A stretch of DNA of 64,000 nucleotides from Candidatus Chlorobium masyuteum (GTDB lineage: Bacteria; Bacteroidota; Chlorobiia; Chlorobiales; Chlorobiaceae): NCBI RefSeq assembly GCF_011601315.1, contig NZ_JAAORA010000003.1, forward strand, positions 186,001-250,000, in the 5' to 3' direction. The position numbers were made by a program, and so were the translations under genes. Position 1 is the first letter of the stretch. Each line of letters begins with the position of its first letter. Under the pieces are notes generated by a model, which saw nothing but the letters and a program-made list of their open reading frames with translations, ran no database searches and was not told the origin of the DNA. Positions 25,860 through 34,621 of this stretch are shown here, piece by piece.

Positions 25860-25881
25860 AGGGCGAACCGTTTTTCGCCCC
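25860..25881 (-). promoter_or_regulatory. Intercistronic stem-loop between binding protein and livH
   Basis: Inverted repeat GGGCGAA (25861-25867) and TTCGCCC (25874-25880) with a 6-base loop, extended by one pair. It lacks a long T run, so it is more likely an mRNA stabiliser or partial attenuator. Such an element would raise binding-protein output over the permease genes, a common pattern in importer operons. This role is inferred from position. Confidence 0.5.
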
Positions 25882-25897
25882 CACAATGAAATCCCTC

Positions 25898-27043
25898 TTA
25901 CCGTTTGAAAGGGTAAACCAGTCTCTTTTTGCTGAACTGTGCGGGATAGACCGTTTCAGTTTTACCGTTCTGGAGCTGCTGAACCAGCATGGGGTGGTTG
26001 TTCTGATTGGTAAAGCCGCTGTAATCGGCAAATTTTACCGGGCCCATGATACCGTTCCAGCTCCCTGCTTTCAAACCGGCGCGAAGTTTCGCGGCTGTTC
26101 TGGTTTTGACCGCCGTATCAACCATAATCCGGACGGCTTCATAGGCACAGGCTGCATGGTAGGATGGCTCTTTGGCAAACTTTGCCTGATAGCGTTTCGC
26201 GAAATTTGCAGCTCCCGGCCAGTTGACATCATCCGTCCACTGGGTAGCGGAGATGACAAGATTGGATATCTCCCTCTGCTGGGCAAACTGGGCCGTGGTG
26301 TAACCGGCTCCCGCACCGAGAAATGCCTTTGGTGCAAGCCCGATCTCCTTGGCCTGACGCATCAGGAGAATGGCATCGGCATCATAGGAGACAAGAAAAA
26401 CAAGATCGGGATTTGCCGCCTTGACTTTGGAGAGTGTTGCCCGGTAGTCCGGCTGACCCTGCTGGTACTTCTCATTGGCTACCTCTTTCAAGCCCATACT
26501 GGCAGCATTGAGCTGAGCTGTTTTTACCGTTGAAACCCCGAAGTCAGTTGCGGCATAGACGTAGGCTATGGTTTTTGGTTTGTATGGGGCCACGGCGCTC
26601 AGCAAAACCCTGGAATAGACATCAGCCGGAGCGTTGAGGCGGAACACATTCTTGTAGCCGTTGCGGGTAATCTCCTCCTTGGCGGCAGCGGGAACAAGCA
26701 GCGGAACCTGGTACTGGTCTGCCCTGGATGCCACGACATTGGCACATCCCGAGGTGTAGGGACCCACAACTCCGATCACCCCGTCACGGGTAACAAGCTT
26801 TTCATAGGCGGCAAGTGCATTCTTGGGATCGCCTCCGTCATCCTCCCTGACGAGATCAACCTGAACACCTTTTGAGCGCAAATCCTCAATCGCCAGAGCT
26901 GCGCCGTTGGTGAGATTTTCACCGATCTGCGCCTCTTTTCCGGTAATGGAGTTGATAAATCCGATTTTCAGCGGTGCAGCCTCTCCGGCAAGCGGAAGAG
27001 CCAGGAGGACGGCGGCGGCAAGAGAGAGTAGTATTTTCTTCAT
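25898..27043 (-). CDS. livK: Branched-chain amino acid/amide ABC transporter substrate-binding protein
   Basis: 381 residues from the ATG at 27043, preceded at 8 bases by AAGGAG; the frame also opens at a GTG (27052) that lies within this ribosome site and is rejected. A Sec signal peptide (MKKILLSLAAAVLLALPLAGEA) is followed by a type I periplasmic-binding fold: IGFINSITGKEAQIGENLTNGAALA, GVIGVVGPYTSGCANVVA and TIAYVYAATDFGVS. It captures the substrate for the LivHMGF importer. Family members bind leucine-type amino acids, amides or urea; the ligand here cannot be told from sequence. Confidence 0.92.
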   Translation of the reverse strand: MKKILLSLAAAVLLALPLAGEAAPLKIGFINSITGKEAQIGENLTNGAALAIEDLRSKGVQVDLVREDDGGDPKNALAAYEKLVTRDGVIGVVGPYTSGCANVVASRADQYQVPLLVPAAAKEEITRNGYKNVFRLNAPADVYSRVLLSAVAPYKPKTIAYVYAATDFGVSTVKTAQLNAASMGLKEVANEKYQQGQPDYRATLSKVKAANPDLVFLVSYDADAILLMRQAKEIGLAPKAFLGAGAGYTTAQFAQQREISNLVISATQWTDDVNWPGAANFAKRYQAKFAKEPSYHAACAYEAVRIMVDTAVKTRTAAKLRAGLKAGSWNGIMGPVKFADYSGFTNQNNHPMLVQQLQNGKTETVYPAQFSKKRLVYPFKR

Positions 27044-27230
27044 GTATTGCACTCCTTTGGATTAAGTTGTTCAACCTTCTCGACAAAGCTGCTGCCCTAC
27101 AATCAAAACTCATTGCTGGTAACCAACCCTTAAAATTACAATACAATATTTAAAAAACGTTATAAATAGAGTCCGCTTTCCGGTATGAAAATCCTCCCCA
27201 TCCCCGTCAGCACTATTATTATTGAAAAAT

Positions 27231-27257
27231 TTGTACATTTATTCAGCATAACATAAT
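27231..27257 (+). promoter_or_regulatory. Possible promoter of the small winged-helix gene
   Basis: TTGTAC (27231-27236) and CATAAT (27252-27257) with a 15-base spacer resemble -35 and -10 boxes, about 30 bases before the ATG at 27288. The spacer is shorter than ideal and the region is AT-rich, so a chance match is possible. Confidence 0.3.
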
Positions 27258-27287
27258 GCGCTATAGCCTAATCAAACAATAAGACAG

Positions 27288-27467
27288 ATGGATGCAAAAA
27301 AGAAGGTACTGGAAGTGATGAAAAAAGAGGCCTCCCCCATGAATGCCGGACAGATCGCCGAAAAGAGCGGACTGGACCGCAAAGAGGTTGACAAGGCTAT
27401 GAAGGTACTCAAGGATGAAGGGCTGATCGTTTCGCCAAAGCGCTGTTTCTGGGAACCGGCAGCCTAA
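27288..27467 (+). CDS. Small winged-helix-like protein
   Basis: A 59-residue protein, [20 protein letters not shown] and onwards, built as a helix-turn-helix plus wing: helices in [20 protein letters not shown] and [17 protein letters not shown], then a strand pair [10 protein letters not shown]. It resembles a minimal MarR/ArsR-type or Z-alpha-like DNA-binding unit. No ribosome site stands out, and a second ATG four bases on is out of frame. The target is unknown. It precedes the EIIA-like gene on the same strand. Confidence 0.7.
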   Translation: MDAKKKVLEVMKKEASPMNAGQIAEKSGLDRKEVDKAMKVLKDEGLIVSPKRCFWEPAA

Positions 27468-27554
27468 GCCTCTCTCCGGCAGGATTTGCTTGCGAAAGCG
27501 ATCCTGCTTTATTCAGGATGTTCTCGCTCCGGAGATTTTACTATTCTGACGGGC

Positions 27555-28151
27555 ATGCGCTCCATGAACAAACCACTCAAGAACAACCACCAGCAGTATG
27601 ACTCCGGAAAGGGGTTGCTGGCCTCCGCCGTTGACCGTTCGAAGGATCTTTATTCAGCGCTCTTCAAGAAAAAATCCAATCCTCCCGGCAATGGCATGGG
27701 AGAAGCCGTAACTGCTCAGCCTCCGAACGAGTGGAAAGAGCTGGTCATGCATGCGCCTGTTGTGCTTCTGCAAGAATCGACAGATAAAGAGAACGCCTTT
27801 CAGCTGCTCCTGCATGAGTGCTGTAGTGCAAATCCGGATATTGATGAAAAGAGCACTTTCAAAAGCCTGCTTGAACGTGAATCGCAGGGCGCCACATTTG
27901 TCGGTTCCGATATTGCCATTCCCCATGCAAGACCGGAGAACATACAAAGGCCTGTACTTGTAATCGGTGTAAGCAAAAAGGGCGTTGTTGACCGGCAGTC
28001 CGGCAACAGTGCCCGGATCATCTTCCTCCTCCTGACACCCGCTTCCGATCCGAACAGCCATATCAGAATGCTCGGGGTTATCACCAGGATGGCATCCGAC
28101 AAGGAGTGGCGGGCAAAAACAATCCGTGAGGCCGGCAGCAATAGGGGTTGA
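27555..28151 (+). CDS. PTS EIIA type-2 (PtsN-like) domain protein
   Basis: About 198 residues from the Met at 27555 (27564 is an equal candidate; the frame is open to 27486). After a basic, probably disordered N-terminus, residues about 65-190 are an EIIA-Ntr/fructose-type domain: NAFQLLLHECCSANPDIDE, LLERESQGATFVGSDIAIPHARPENI with the phospho-acceptor His in IPHAR, and RIIFLLLTPASDPNSHIRML. Such domains accept phosphate from HPr-like proteins and often act in regulation. No sugar permease is encoded nearby. The bidirectional hairpin at 28192 ends the transcript. Confidence 0.75.
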   Translation: MRSMNKPLKNNHQQYDSGKGLLASAVDRSKDLYSALFKKKSNPPGNGMGEAVTAQPPNEWKELVMHAPVVLLQESTDKENAFQLLLHECCSANPDIDEKSTFKSLLERESQGATFVGSDIAIPHARPENIQRPVLVIGVSKKGVVDRQSGNSARIIFLLLTPASDPNSHIRMLGVITRMASDKEWRAKTIREAGSNRG

Positions 28152-28191
28152 ATGTAACCATGAAGGCGGGATTAGCACCGGACAAAAAAAA

Positions 28192-28220
28192 AGCACCCTC
28201 TGCGCTCAGCAAAGGGTGCT
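28192..28220. terminator. Bidirectional terminator
   Basis: Inverted repeat AGCACCCT (28192-28199) and AGGGTGCT (28213-28220), preceded by nine A residues and followed by CTCTTTTC. It lies between the convergent EIIA-like gene and the chlorosome protein gene and can end transcription from either side, best on the minus strand. Confidence 0.8.
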
Positions 28221-28242
28221 CTCTTTTCAGCGTTGAAGCCGA

Positions 28243-28476
28243 TTACTTTTTAGGAGCAAAAGCTGAGGAAATGCTCTGAAGCACATTGTTCAGTGTGCCG
28301 GCAAGGTTGGTAGCCAGATCAGTTGTCGTCTTGGCAAGCGGCTCAACAAACTGGGAAACCGTTTTGATGCCACTGTTCAGGGTATCAATCTGGAACTGAA
28401 AAAGTTTACCTACAGAATCAGCAATATTGCCGATAGTGCCTGAGAAATCAACGTTTACGTTTGATCCGTTTGACAT
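28243..28476 (-). CDS. csmB: Chlorosome envelope protein B-type (CsmB/CsmF family)
   Basis: A 77-residue protein starting MSNGSNVNVDFSGTIGNIAD, with an amphipathic, Thr/Leu/Ala-rich central region (VEPLAKTTTDLATNLAGTLNNVLQSISSAFAPKK, in part) and the IAPKK-like end that I associate with CsmB. Such proteins coat the chlorosome, the bacteriochlorophyll antenna organelle of green sulfur bacteria. CsmF is a close relative, so B versus F is not certain. The gene stands alone, with a terminator 23 bases beyond its stop and a long AT-rich leader region upstream. Confidence 0.78.
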   Translation of the reverse strand: MSNGSNVNVDFSGTIGNIADSVGKLFQFQIDTLNSGIKTVSQFVEPLAKTTTDLATNLAGTLNNVLQSISSAFAPKK

Positions 28477-28919
28477 AGCTGTATTGATTTATGTTATGGA
28501 GATGTAGTGGAAAAACAATTCCTCTATAGTGTATATACGTTTACATATAATTTAAAATAATTCATTGAATACAACTAATTCATTATTAGGCACTTCCTTA
28601 AAAAAAATACCGGGCGGTGCAGATAAAATAGAGGGCTTACTTATTTATTTATATATGGTTATCAGTTTTATTGAACGGTATTTTTTCAATCAGTACTGCG
28701 AATGCTCATTCATTTTTTTTCTTCTATTCAGGCCGTTTCATGAAGAAGATTCAACTACTTTGCCTGCAAGACAATCAAAAAGGAGTAGTGCGCTTCACCT
28801 TGATGCATTTGCTCAATGCGCTAAAAAGGGGTAAATACCTGTTTTTGTATCCTTTATAAAAAAGCATTAACAATTGTTATTTTCAAAAAAAACACGCCAC
28901 AAATAAACAGGAATACACT
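28477..28919. other. AT-rich divergent intergenic region
   Basis: 443 bases between csmB (minus) and the cysteine synthase gene (plus). It is clearly more AT-rich than the surroundings, with long A and T runs, and should hold both promoters, including a strong one for an abundant chlorosome protein. A 39-codon plus frame at 28741-28860 has no ribosome site and is not accepted. Confidence 0.5.
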
Positions 28920-29873
28920 ATGGGACGAATTGCAAAAAAACTGACCGACCTTATCGGTAACACCCCCCTGCTTAAGCTTGGAAATTTCAGTCGTGAGTTT
29001 GATGCTGCAGGATCTATTATCGCCAAACTCGAATATTTCAACCCCGGCGGCAGTGTCAAGGACCGTATCGGTTTTTCCATGATCGAGGATGCCGAGAAAA
29101 AGGGTCTGCTCAACAGGGATACTGTCATCATTGAACCGACCAGCGGCAATACCGGTATTGCACTGGCATTCATTGCCGCGGCCAAAGGGTACCGCCTGAT
29201 GCTTACCATGCCTGAAACCATGAGTATTGAACGCCGCAACCTGCTCAAGGCTCTTGGTGCTGAACTGGTTCTTACTCCGGGCCCTGAAGGAATGCCCGGC
29301 GCCATCAGAAAAGCTGAAGAGCTTCATCTGAAATATTCGAACTCCTTTCTGCCGCAGCAGTTCAAAAACCCGGCCAACCCTGATATCCACCGCAGAACAA
29401 CAGCCGAGGAGATATGGAAGGATACCGATGGAAAGGTTGATATCTTTGTGAGTGGTGTCGGTACCGGCGGCACTATTACCGGTGTCGGTGAGGTACTCAA
29501 GCAGAAGAATCCCGGTGTAAAAATTGTAGCTGTTGAGCCCTTCGACTCCCCGGTCATCTCCGGCGGAAAGCCCGGACCGCATAAAATACAGGGAATCGGC
29601 GCAGGATTCATTCCTGATATCCTCAACACCAATATTATTGACGAAATTATTCTGGTAAAGAACGAGGATGCCCTTCGAACCGGCCGTACCCTTGCCCGTA
29701 CAGAGGGACTTATCGTCGGCATCTCATCGGGAGCTGCGGCATACGCGGCTCTGCAACTTGCTCAGCGTGAGGAGAACAAGGGTAAAAATATTGTCGTTAT
29801 CCTGCCCGATACCGGCGAACGCTACCTCTCAACACTGCTCTACCAGTTCGATCCTGAAGAGAACAATCTTTAG
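28920..29873 (+). CDS. cysK: Cysteine synthase (O-acetylserine sulfhydrylase)
   Basis: A 317-residue PLP enzyme making cysteine from O-acetylserine and sulfide. The PLP lysine lies in [11 protein letters not shown] (Lys47), the substrate-binding loop is EPTSGNTGI, the phosphate-binding loop is [10 protein letters not shown] and the late motif is [11 protein letters not shown]. Length and motifs are normal for CysK. AGGA lies 7 bases before the ATG. In a sulfide-rich green sulfur bacterium this is the main assimilation step. An inverted repeat follows the gene. Confidence 0.95.
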   Translation: MGRIAKKLTDLIGNTPLLKLGNFSREFDAAGSIIAKLEYFNPGGSVKDRIGFSMIEDAEKKGLLNRDTVIIEPTSGNTGIALAFIAAAKGYRLMLTMPETMSIERRNLLKALGAELVLTPGPEGMPGAIRKAEELHLKYSNSFLPQQFKNPANPDIHRRTTAEEIWKDTDGKVDIFVSGVGTGGTITGVGEVLKQKNPGVKIVAVEPFDSPVISGGKPGPHKIQGIGAGFIPDILNTNIIDEIILVKNEDALRTGRTLARTEGLIVGISSGAAAYAALQLAQREENKGKNIVVILPDTGERYLSTLLYQFDPEENNL

Positions 29874-29892
29874 GCTGCTTGCCCGCACCTTT

Positions 29893-29937
29893 ATGGTCAT
29901 GAGGAAGCGTAAACATTCACACTTCCTCATGTGACCA
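29893..29937. terminator. Long inverted repeat after cysK (probable terminator or processing hairpin)
   Basis: ATGGTCATGAGGAAG (29893-29907) pairs with CTTCCTCATGTGACCAT (29922-29937) with one bulged base and a 14-base loop. There is no T run on the plus side. It lies between the convergent cysK and the small gene ending at 29947, so it may serve both. Confidence 0.6.
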
Positions 29938-29946
29938 TCTCCAGTG

Positions 29947-30192
29947 TCAATTTTGATCCAGAGAGACCGGTGTATCTGTTTTTGTCACAATTCCATCGGC
30001 AACAAGTTTTTCGATTGCCTTGGAAAGCTGATCATGTGTTCTCAACAGTGCCGGAACAGAGAGAGCGAGTGCTCCGACCGGACGGATATTTGCCTTCTCA
30101 TCTTCAATCTGCATAATATTGACAATATCAAAACGAATAATGCCATCAATAAGCGTTATGTTGGCGATTCCGTCGGCGTAGATGGTCTGCAT
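29947..30192 (-). CDS. Small hypothetical protein downstream of the type I secretion genes
   Basis: An 81-residue soluble protein: MQTIYADGIANITLIDGIIR with alternating hydrophobic residues (beta strands), then a helical half with LLRTHDQLSKAIEKLVADGI. There is no signal peptide. It lies 63 bases after tolC on the same strand and may be the last gene of that operon. I do not recognise the family. The shape suggests a small beta-plus-helix regulator or chaperone of the secretion system, but that is inference from position. Confidence 0.6.
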   Translation of the reverse strand: MQTIYADGIANITLIDGIIRFDIVNIMQIEDEKANIRPVGALALSVPALLRTHDQLSKAIEKLVADGIVTKTDTPVSLDQN

Positions 30193-30255
30193 GTTTTGTT
30201 TTTCCTTGAAATAGAGGTTATGAAAAGTATTACGAATAAAATAGCGTGAACATAT

Positions 30256-31587
30256 TCAGCCACGAATAAGAGAGCCGTTAAACAGTTCAATCTCTTTTTC
30301 AGAGAGTATCCCTGCTCTCTGTTTAAGCAACAGGCTGTTAAGAATATACTGATAGCGCAATTTGGCCAGATCACGCCTGCTTGTAAAGAGCTTCCACTCC
30401 GCATCAAGAACGTCAACATTGCTTCGAATTCCGGCCCCGAACCCCTTTTTTGTTCCGATCAGCACAATTTCTCCTGATTTAACCGCCTGTTCGTAGGCAT
30501 GAATCTGGGCAATAGTGGTGACTACACCGTTATAGTATTTGCGAATCTCGGATTCAACTGCACGCTCCTTGCTGCTGAGATCTTCAACGGATTTAAGCCT
30601 CTTGGCATGGGCCTGACGAATTGCTGCACTGGCAAAACCGCCGGTATAGGTCGGAACGCTCAACTGCAGACTGATCGAATAGGTATTGTAGGTTGAACCG
30701 ATCGAGTAGTTGTTTTCACTCTCGGAATAGCTCTTTGAGCCGACAAGATCAATCGTCGGGTAACGGGCCCATCGCTGTTTGTCAATCTCGTGTTTTGCAA
30801 TCTGAATTTCCTGGCGGGCTGCTGCAAGTGCCGGATTTGACATGAGTGCCATGGCAATCCACTCTTCAACCCCTTTTGGTTGCGGATTTTGGAGTGCAAG
30901 CCGTGAAGGGTCCAGCCGGGAGAGCTCATCAGGATAGATCCCGATCAGATCTTCCAGCTCCCTGCGGCTGAATTCGACAGAACTCACAATATCAACACCC
31001 TCTGCAAGCGCGATATCGTAGCTCGCCTGCGCCTCATTGATTTCGGTAATCGTACCGTAACCGTTATCAAAACGACGCCTGGCCTGGCGAAGCTGCTCCA
31101 GCATCGCCCTGGTGTGTGCCTGACTGAAACTGAGGTTATCCTCGGCAAAAAGAGCATTGCAATAGGCCTCGGTTACTCTCACAATCAGGCCAACCTCTTC
31201 ACTCTGAAGTTCAGCATCACTCTTGGAGGCAATAGCCTTGGACTGCTGATATTCGGCAATACTGGAGAGGTTGAGCAGCGGCTGACGAACCGTTACTCCA
31301 TAGTTTATGGTATTGTAATAATCAACCGGTGTAAAGCGGCCCTGAAAACCATGTTGCGTTGAACTTCGGCCCCGCGAACCGCTCCAGCGGATATTGGGCC
31401 GCAACTTGGATCTCGACTTTCCGATCTCCTCCCGGAAGATCATATTATCGGCCCTGGCAACACGCAACTTGGCATCGTAGTCGAGGGCTTTCCGGTAGGC
31501 CGTCGAGAGGTCAATCGGTGCGGCTGATACCGTTCCGGATGCCAAGAACGCTCCTATAACCATCAATCGGGAAAACTGCTTCATCAT
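30256..31587 (-). CDS. TolC-family outer-membrane channel of a type I secretion system
   Basis: 443 residues from the Met at 31587 (the frame is open to 31638). A signal peptide (KQFSRLMVIGAFLASGTVSA) precedes two repeated OEP domains with the expected coiled-coil helices: IDLSTAYRKALDYDAKLRVARADN and the equivalent VEEWIAMALMSNPALAAARQEIQ. NYGVTVRQPLL and YSISLQLSVPTYTGG are the barrel strands. It forms the outer-membrane exit of the ABC/HlyD system encoded upstream, from which it is separated by about 70 bases. Confidence 0.9.
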   Translation of the reverse strand: MMKQFSRLMVIGAFLASGTVSAAPIDLSTAYRKALDYDAKLRVARADNMIFREEIGKSRSKLRPNIRWSGSRGRSSTQHGFQGRFTPVDYYNTINYGVTVRQPLLNLSSIAEYQQSKAIASKSDAELQSEEVGLIVRVTEAYCNALFAEDNLSFSQAHTRAMLEQLRQARRRFDNGYGTITEINEAQASYDIALAEGVDIVSSVEFSRRELEDLIGIYPDELSRLDPSRLALQNPQPKGVEEWIAMALMSNPALAAARQEIQIAKHEIDKQRWARYPTIDLVGSKSYSESENNYSIGSTYNTYSISLQLSVPTYTGGFASAAIRQAHAKRLKSVEDLSSKERAVESEIRKYYNGVVTTIAQIHAYEQAVKSGEIVLIGTKKGFGAGIRSNVDVLDAEWKLFTSRRDLAKLRYQYILNSLLLKQRAGILSEKEIELFNGSLIRG

Positions 31588-31654
31588 CGCTTCATTCACG
31601 TCAATGTTCGTTATCCATAAAACCATGTTGTTCAACAAACCCTGAGCCCTGAAC

Positions 31655-32857
31655 CTACTCCTCCTTCATGGAAACCATGATCTTCTTGATCAATGGATCG
31701 ATCAGATAGACCAGAAGCGAGCGTTCACCGGTCTTGACAACAACAATGACCGGCATTCCGGGCTGCATCTGGCGATGACCAAGTGATCGCATCCCCTGGG
31801 GTGTTACCGTAACCCTGGCAAGATAGTAGGTTGCTCCCGGCTGCATGGGGTTCATCTGGGGTTCGGTTATAATATCTTTTGAGACCGATTCTACCACACC
31901 CTGCACAACAAGCTGGGGCGAGTGGGAGAATGAGGAGAAGCTGACATCAACCGGCAGACCTTTTTGAATACTGTCAATAAGGTGGGGTGCCACCTTTGCA
32001 TCAATAAGCAGCCCTTCGTTGCTCGGGACAATATCCATGATTTTCTGGCCCGGCTGGACCACAGCTCCCACCGTCTGAACCTGAAGCCCGACCACCTGTC
32101 CGGAGGCTGGTGATCGAATTTCAGTATCAGCCAGCTCTGCGGCAAGCACTTTGGTCTTTACTGCATCTGCCTCCACTTCAAGCAGCATCTGGGAGAGCTG
32201 GGATGCGGTTGCCGACTTGAACTCCGATATCTTCAACTCCAGCTCCCGCTGCTGGCTCATTGGGGCGTAACCCTCTTTGACCAGTGACTTTATACCTGCA
32301 AGCTGGGCATTGAGCAGGTTAAGTGTCGTCTGACGGGAGATGAAGAGCTGCCGTTCATTGCTCATATTTCGTTGAGCCAGCGTCCTGTCAGGGTCATTGA
32401 GCAGATCCGGATGAAAAGTGATTGAACGGGCTCCCCGAAGCTCTGCATGAAGCCTGTCAGCTGTTGCCCGAATGCCAAGATAGTGCTGATGGGCTTCATC
32501 AAAGCGGGCTTTTGCCGTCTGACGCTCAAGCGTTACAAGCAGGTCACCCTGACGCACCATCTGGCCCTCACGAACATGAACCTTCTCAATACTTCCTCCC
32601 CTCAGGTGTTCAACAACCTTCCGTTTTGTAGCAATACTCACGATCCCCTGACAGGGCACACCCTCGTCAAGGGGAGCAAATGCTGCCCACAGCAAAAACC
32701 CGCCGAAACCGACAAGCAGTATCCAGATACCAAGCCTTACGGGGCTTCTGGTATCTCGGTATTTCTCCTTGTTTCTGGCAAGTTGGACGGCCTTTGCTGC
32801 ATCTTCCTGCTTTACTGCTTCTATCTCTTGCATAGTATCATTGATCTCCATTACCAT
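31655..32857 (-). CDS. HlyD-family membrane fusion protein of type I secretion (PrtE-like)
   Basis: A 400-residue adaptor. One inner-membrane helix lies near residues 42-62 (LGIWILLVGFGGFLLWAAFAP). The lipoyl halves lie at GIVSIATKRKVVEHLRGGSIEKVHVREGQMV and SPASGQVVGLQVQTVGAVVQPGQ, with a coiled coil between them, and the C-terminal RTX-adaptor end includes PGMPVIVVVKTGERSLLVYLIDPL. It links the ABC exporter in the inner membrane to TolC. It lies 22 bases after the second ABC gene. Confidence 0.92.
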   Translation of the reverse strand: MVMEINDTMQEIEAVKQEDAAKAVQLARNKEKYRDTRSPVRLGIWILLVGFGGFLLWAAFAPLDEGVPCQGIVSIATKRKVVEHLRGGSIEKVHVREGQMVRQGDLLVTLERQTAKARFDEAHQHYLGIRATADRLHAELRGARSITFHPDLLNDPDRTLAQRNMSNERQLFISRQTTLNLLNAQLAGIKSLVKEGYAPMSQQRELELKISEFKSATASQLSQMLLEVEADAVKTKVLAAELADTEIRSPASGQVVGLQVQTVGAVVQPGQKIMDIVPSNEGLLIDAKVAPHLIDSIQKGLPVDVSFSSFSHSPQLVVQGVVESVSKDIITEPQMNPMQPGATYYLARVTVTPQGMRSLGHRQMQPGMPVIVVVKTGERSLLVYLIDPLIKKIMVSMKEE

Positions 32858-32879
32858 TTACACTTCTGAAAAATTCAGT

Positions 32880-34592
32880 TCAGGATGCCGGGACTGATGA
32901 TGATGATGCCGCTACCGGACGCATGGCGGCAATAACCTCTTCGCGCGGCCCGCACCGTTCAATCCGTCCGGCTTTCATCACCGCAACAAGATCGGCGACA
33001 CCGAGTATGCTTGGGCGGTGGGTAATCAGAATAACGGTTTTACCTGCGGCTTTCATATCCCCGACCGCCTGAAGCAGTGAACGCTCACCGGCTTCATCAA
33101 GATTGGCGTTCGGCTCATCAAGAACAAGAATAGCCGGATTACCGTAGATGGCACGGGCAAGTCCGAGCCTCTGGCGCTGACCGCCCGAAAGCATCCCGCC
33201 AGCTTCACCTATCTGGGTATCATAACCACGGGGAAAACTCAAAATCATCTCATGAATACCGGTACGGCGCGCTGCCTCAATCACCTTGAGTGAATCAATT
33301 TCTGCAAAACGGGCGATATTTTCGGCAATAGAGCCATCAAAGAGCTCAATATCCTGCGGCAGATATCCCAGGTGCGGCCCGAGCTCCGCTCTCTCCCAGC
33401 TCTCAACAGGATCACCGTCTATGAGCACCGCTCCCTCGGGATGAGGCCAGACTCCGACGATACAGCGGGCAAGCGTTGATTTTCCTGATCCTGAAGGGCC
33501 GAGCACAACAACAACCTTTCCGGCAGGAAACATCACCGTAATATTATCCAGAATTGGCGTTTTACGACCTTCAACACGAACGGTAAGAGACTCGATACGG
33601 ATTTCGCCGAAAGGATCCTGATGCACTGCTCCCTGCTGCTGTTCCGGAAACTCTTCAAGCAGTTTTTCCAGACGGGTAAACGCGGTAAGGGAGTGAACAA
33701 ACGGCTTCCATGTGGCCACAACAAGATCAAGCGGCTGAAGAGCCTTCGACATCAAGATATTTGCCGCAATCATCGATCCGGCAGACATCCTGCCGTCAAC
33801 AACGAGAAGCGCCCCGGCTCCAAGCGTAAGAGACTGCATGGTGTAGCGAAGAAACTTTACCCATGCCTGCTGACGATGCTGACGGTCATGGGAGCTCTCC
33901 GCCTTTTCAAGAGAGGCCTCGTTGAGAACAAACCAGCGTTTCATGAGGTTCCCGCTCATACCCATCGCATGGATCGGCTCAATGTTGCGAAGCTTGCTCT
34001 GCACATAGCGGTAGCTCTCATTACCTGCTTCAGATGCATGTTCAATCTCTCTGCGGGTCAGAAGATGGCTTTGCAGGGTTACGAGAAGCTGAATAATCGC
34101 AAAGAGAATTGAGAGGCACCCGAGAAAAGGACTGAGCAGAAAAATGACGGCAATATAGATCGGCGTCCAGGGGGTATCAAAAAACGCAATGATACCGTTT
34201 GCCGTAAGAAACTGGCGGATATTGGCCAGATCCTGGAACGCCTCGCTGATTTTATGCGTGCTGCGGGTAAGGAAGGCGTCAAAACTCGCATTGAAGACCA
34301 GCGAGTTGAGCGCTTCATCAAGCTGTACTCCGGCACGAACCAGAAGACGGGAACGCAGCCACTCGGCAAATGCCATCACCACATAAAACAGAATCAGAAA
34401 CAGGGTCACCATAATGAGGGTCAACTCACTGCCGCTTTTCATTACCCTTCCGTATACCTGAAGCATATAGAGCGTTGGCGCGAGCATCAGCACGTTTGCG
34501 ATCATGCTGAAAATACCGACCCACATAAAGAGACGGCGAAACGTCCAGAGCTGACGGGAGAGAATACTGCGATTAAAAAAATCAGGCGTCAT
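32880..34592 (-). CDS. Type I secretion ABC exporter, fused membrane and ATPase domains (PrtD-like), second copy
   Basis: A 570-residue exporter. Residues 1-310 form the six-helix ABC transmembrane domain; 330-550 form the ATPase with Walker A GPSGSGKST, signature LSGGQRQR and Walker B ILVLDEPNAN, followed by the H-loop ITHRPS. The PrtD/LapB-type without a C39 peptidase domain fits export of RTX proteins. It follows a homologous gene by 29 bases. The two may form a heterodimer, as in a few systems, or work separately. Confidence 0.92.
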   Translation of the reverse strand: MTPDFFNRSILSRQLWTFRRLFMWVGIFSMIANVLMLAPTLYMLQVYGRVMKSGSELTLIMVTLFLILFYVVMAFAEWLRSRLLVRAGVQLDEALNSLVFNASFDAFLTRSTHKISEAFQDLANIRQFLTANGIIAFFDTPWTPIYIAVIFLLSPFLGCLSILFAIIQLLVTLQSHLLTRREIEHASEAGNESYRYVQSKLRNIEPIHAMGMSGNLMKRWFVLNEASLEKAESSHDRQHRQQAWVKFLRYTMQSLTLGAGALLVVDGRMSAGSMIAANILMSKALQPLDLVVATWKPFVHSLTAFTRLEKLLEEFPEQQQGAVHQDPFGEIRIESLTVRVEGRKTPILDNITVMFPAGKVVVVLGPSGSGKSTLARCIVGVWPHPEGAVLIDGDPVESWERAELGPHLGYLPQDIELFDGSIAENIARFAEIDSLKVIEAARRTGIHEMILSFPRGYDTQIGEAGGMLSGGQRQRLGLARAIYGNPAILVLDEPNANLDEAGERSLLQAVGDMKAAGKTVILITHRPSILGVADLVAVMKAGRIERCGPREEVIAAMRPVAASSSSVPAS

Positions 34593-34621
34593 AGGTAGAC
34601 ATATACACGGTTCCGGTAAAA

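Noticed and set aside
28741-28860. 39-codon plus-strand frame (MKKIQLLCLQ...) in the csmB-cysK gap
   Set aside because: No ribosome site, very AT-rich, no similarity that I recognise.
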